This document shows positions 5,816 through 5,844 of a stretch of 5,844 bases of DNA, one piece after another (the first letter of the stretch is position 1; each line of letters begins with the position of its first letter). The translations under genes and the position numbers were made by a program. The notes beneath the pieces are model-generated. The model had not been told where the DNA came from. It ran no database searches and was given only the letters and a program-made list of their open reading frames with translations. Origin of the DNA: Chloroflexota bacterium (lineage in GTDB: Bacteria; Chloroflexota; Dehalococcoidia; Tepidiformales; Tepidiformaceae); NCBI GenBank assembly GCA_025350285.1, contig JANXYE010000639.1, forward strand, positions 1 to 5,844. Reading direction: 5' to 3'.

Positions 5816-5844
5816 GCTAATCTAGCAGGGTGTTGATTTAAGCC

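Larger units (their letters stand above)
5604..5844. other. Region upstream of the LytM-like gene without a supported gene
   Basis: About 240 bases holding the ribosome binding site, promoter candidate and inverted repeats listed separately. I find no tRNA-like fold. The only protein-like stretch is a 26-codon open frame at 5756-5836 with no start at its head and a stop just before it. Confidence 0.5.

Noticed and set aside
5604..5844. tRNA or riboswitch in the upstream region
   Set aside because: No cloverleaf, T-loop consensus or known aptamer core could be seen on either strand.

Overview
This is a G+C-rich bacterial window (roughly two thirds G+C by eye) with dense, tightly packed genes. 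Several genes are joined by 4-base ATGA/GTGA overlaps, and GTG starts occur. The last gene encodes a secreted or surface protein with a long Pro/Thr 'PTPTP' tail, a style common in Chloroflexota. The first gene carries a septum-formation-like domain better known from Actinobacteria. I lean towards a Chloroflexota bacterium, but no marker gene settles it.

Left part (start to about 3267, + strand): three coupled genes. The first is cut by the window edge and encodes a membrane-anchored protein with an extracytoplasmic, four-cysteine septum-formation-like domain. It runs through a GTGA overlap into a very small GrpE-like protein. That gene runs through an ATGA overlap into an 817-residue Hsp70-family chaperone. 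The Hsp70 has an intact ATPase core, but between that core and its substrate-binding beta domain it has an extra beta-rich segment in place of the canonical linker. It ends in a helical domain with an aromatic cluster. No J-protein is encoded in the window. The likely picture is a dedicated, non-housekeeping Hsp70/exchange-factor pair working with a membrane protein.

Middle (3338-4473, + strand): after a 70-base gap come a protein with two membrane helices and a probable PH-like cytoplasmic domain, and a YccU-type CoA-binding protein. These two share another ATGA overlap. They may belong to the same transcription unit as the chaperone genes.

Right part (4479-5603, - strand): a convergent gene for a single-pass membrane protein with an external LytM/M23-fold domain. 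It keeps the three zinc ligands but appears to lack both catalytic histidines, and it ends in a Pro/Thr-rich tail. The two convergent genes are only 5 bases apart, and one perfect hairpin covers both stop codons. The remaining 240 or so bases hold a weak candidate promoter and inverted repeats, but no gene I can support.

The most interesting items are the membrane protein/GrpE-like/rewired Hsp70 set, the probably inactive LytM domain, and the shared stop-codon hairpin. All family assignments come from reading motifs; no search was run.
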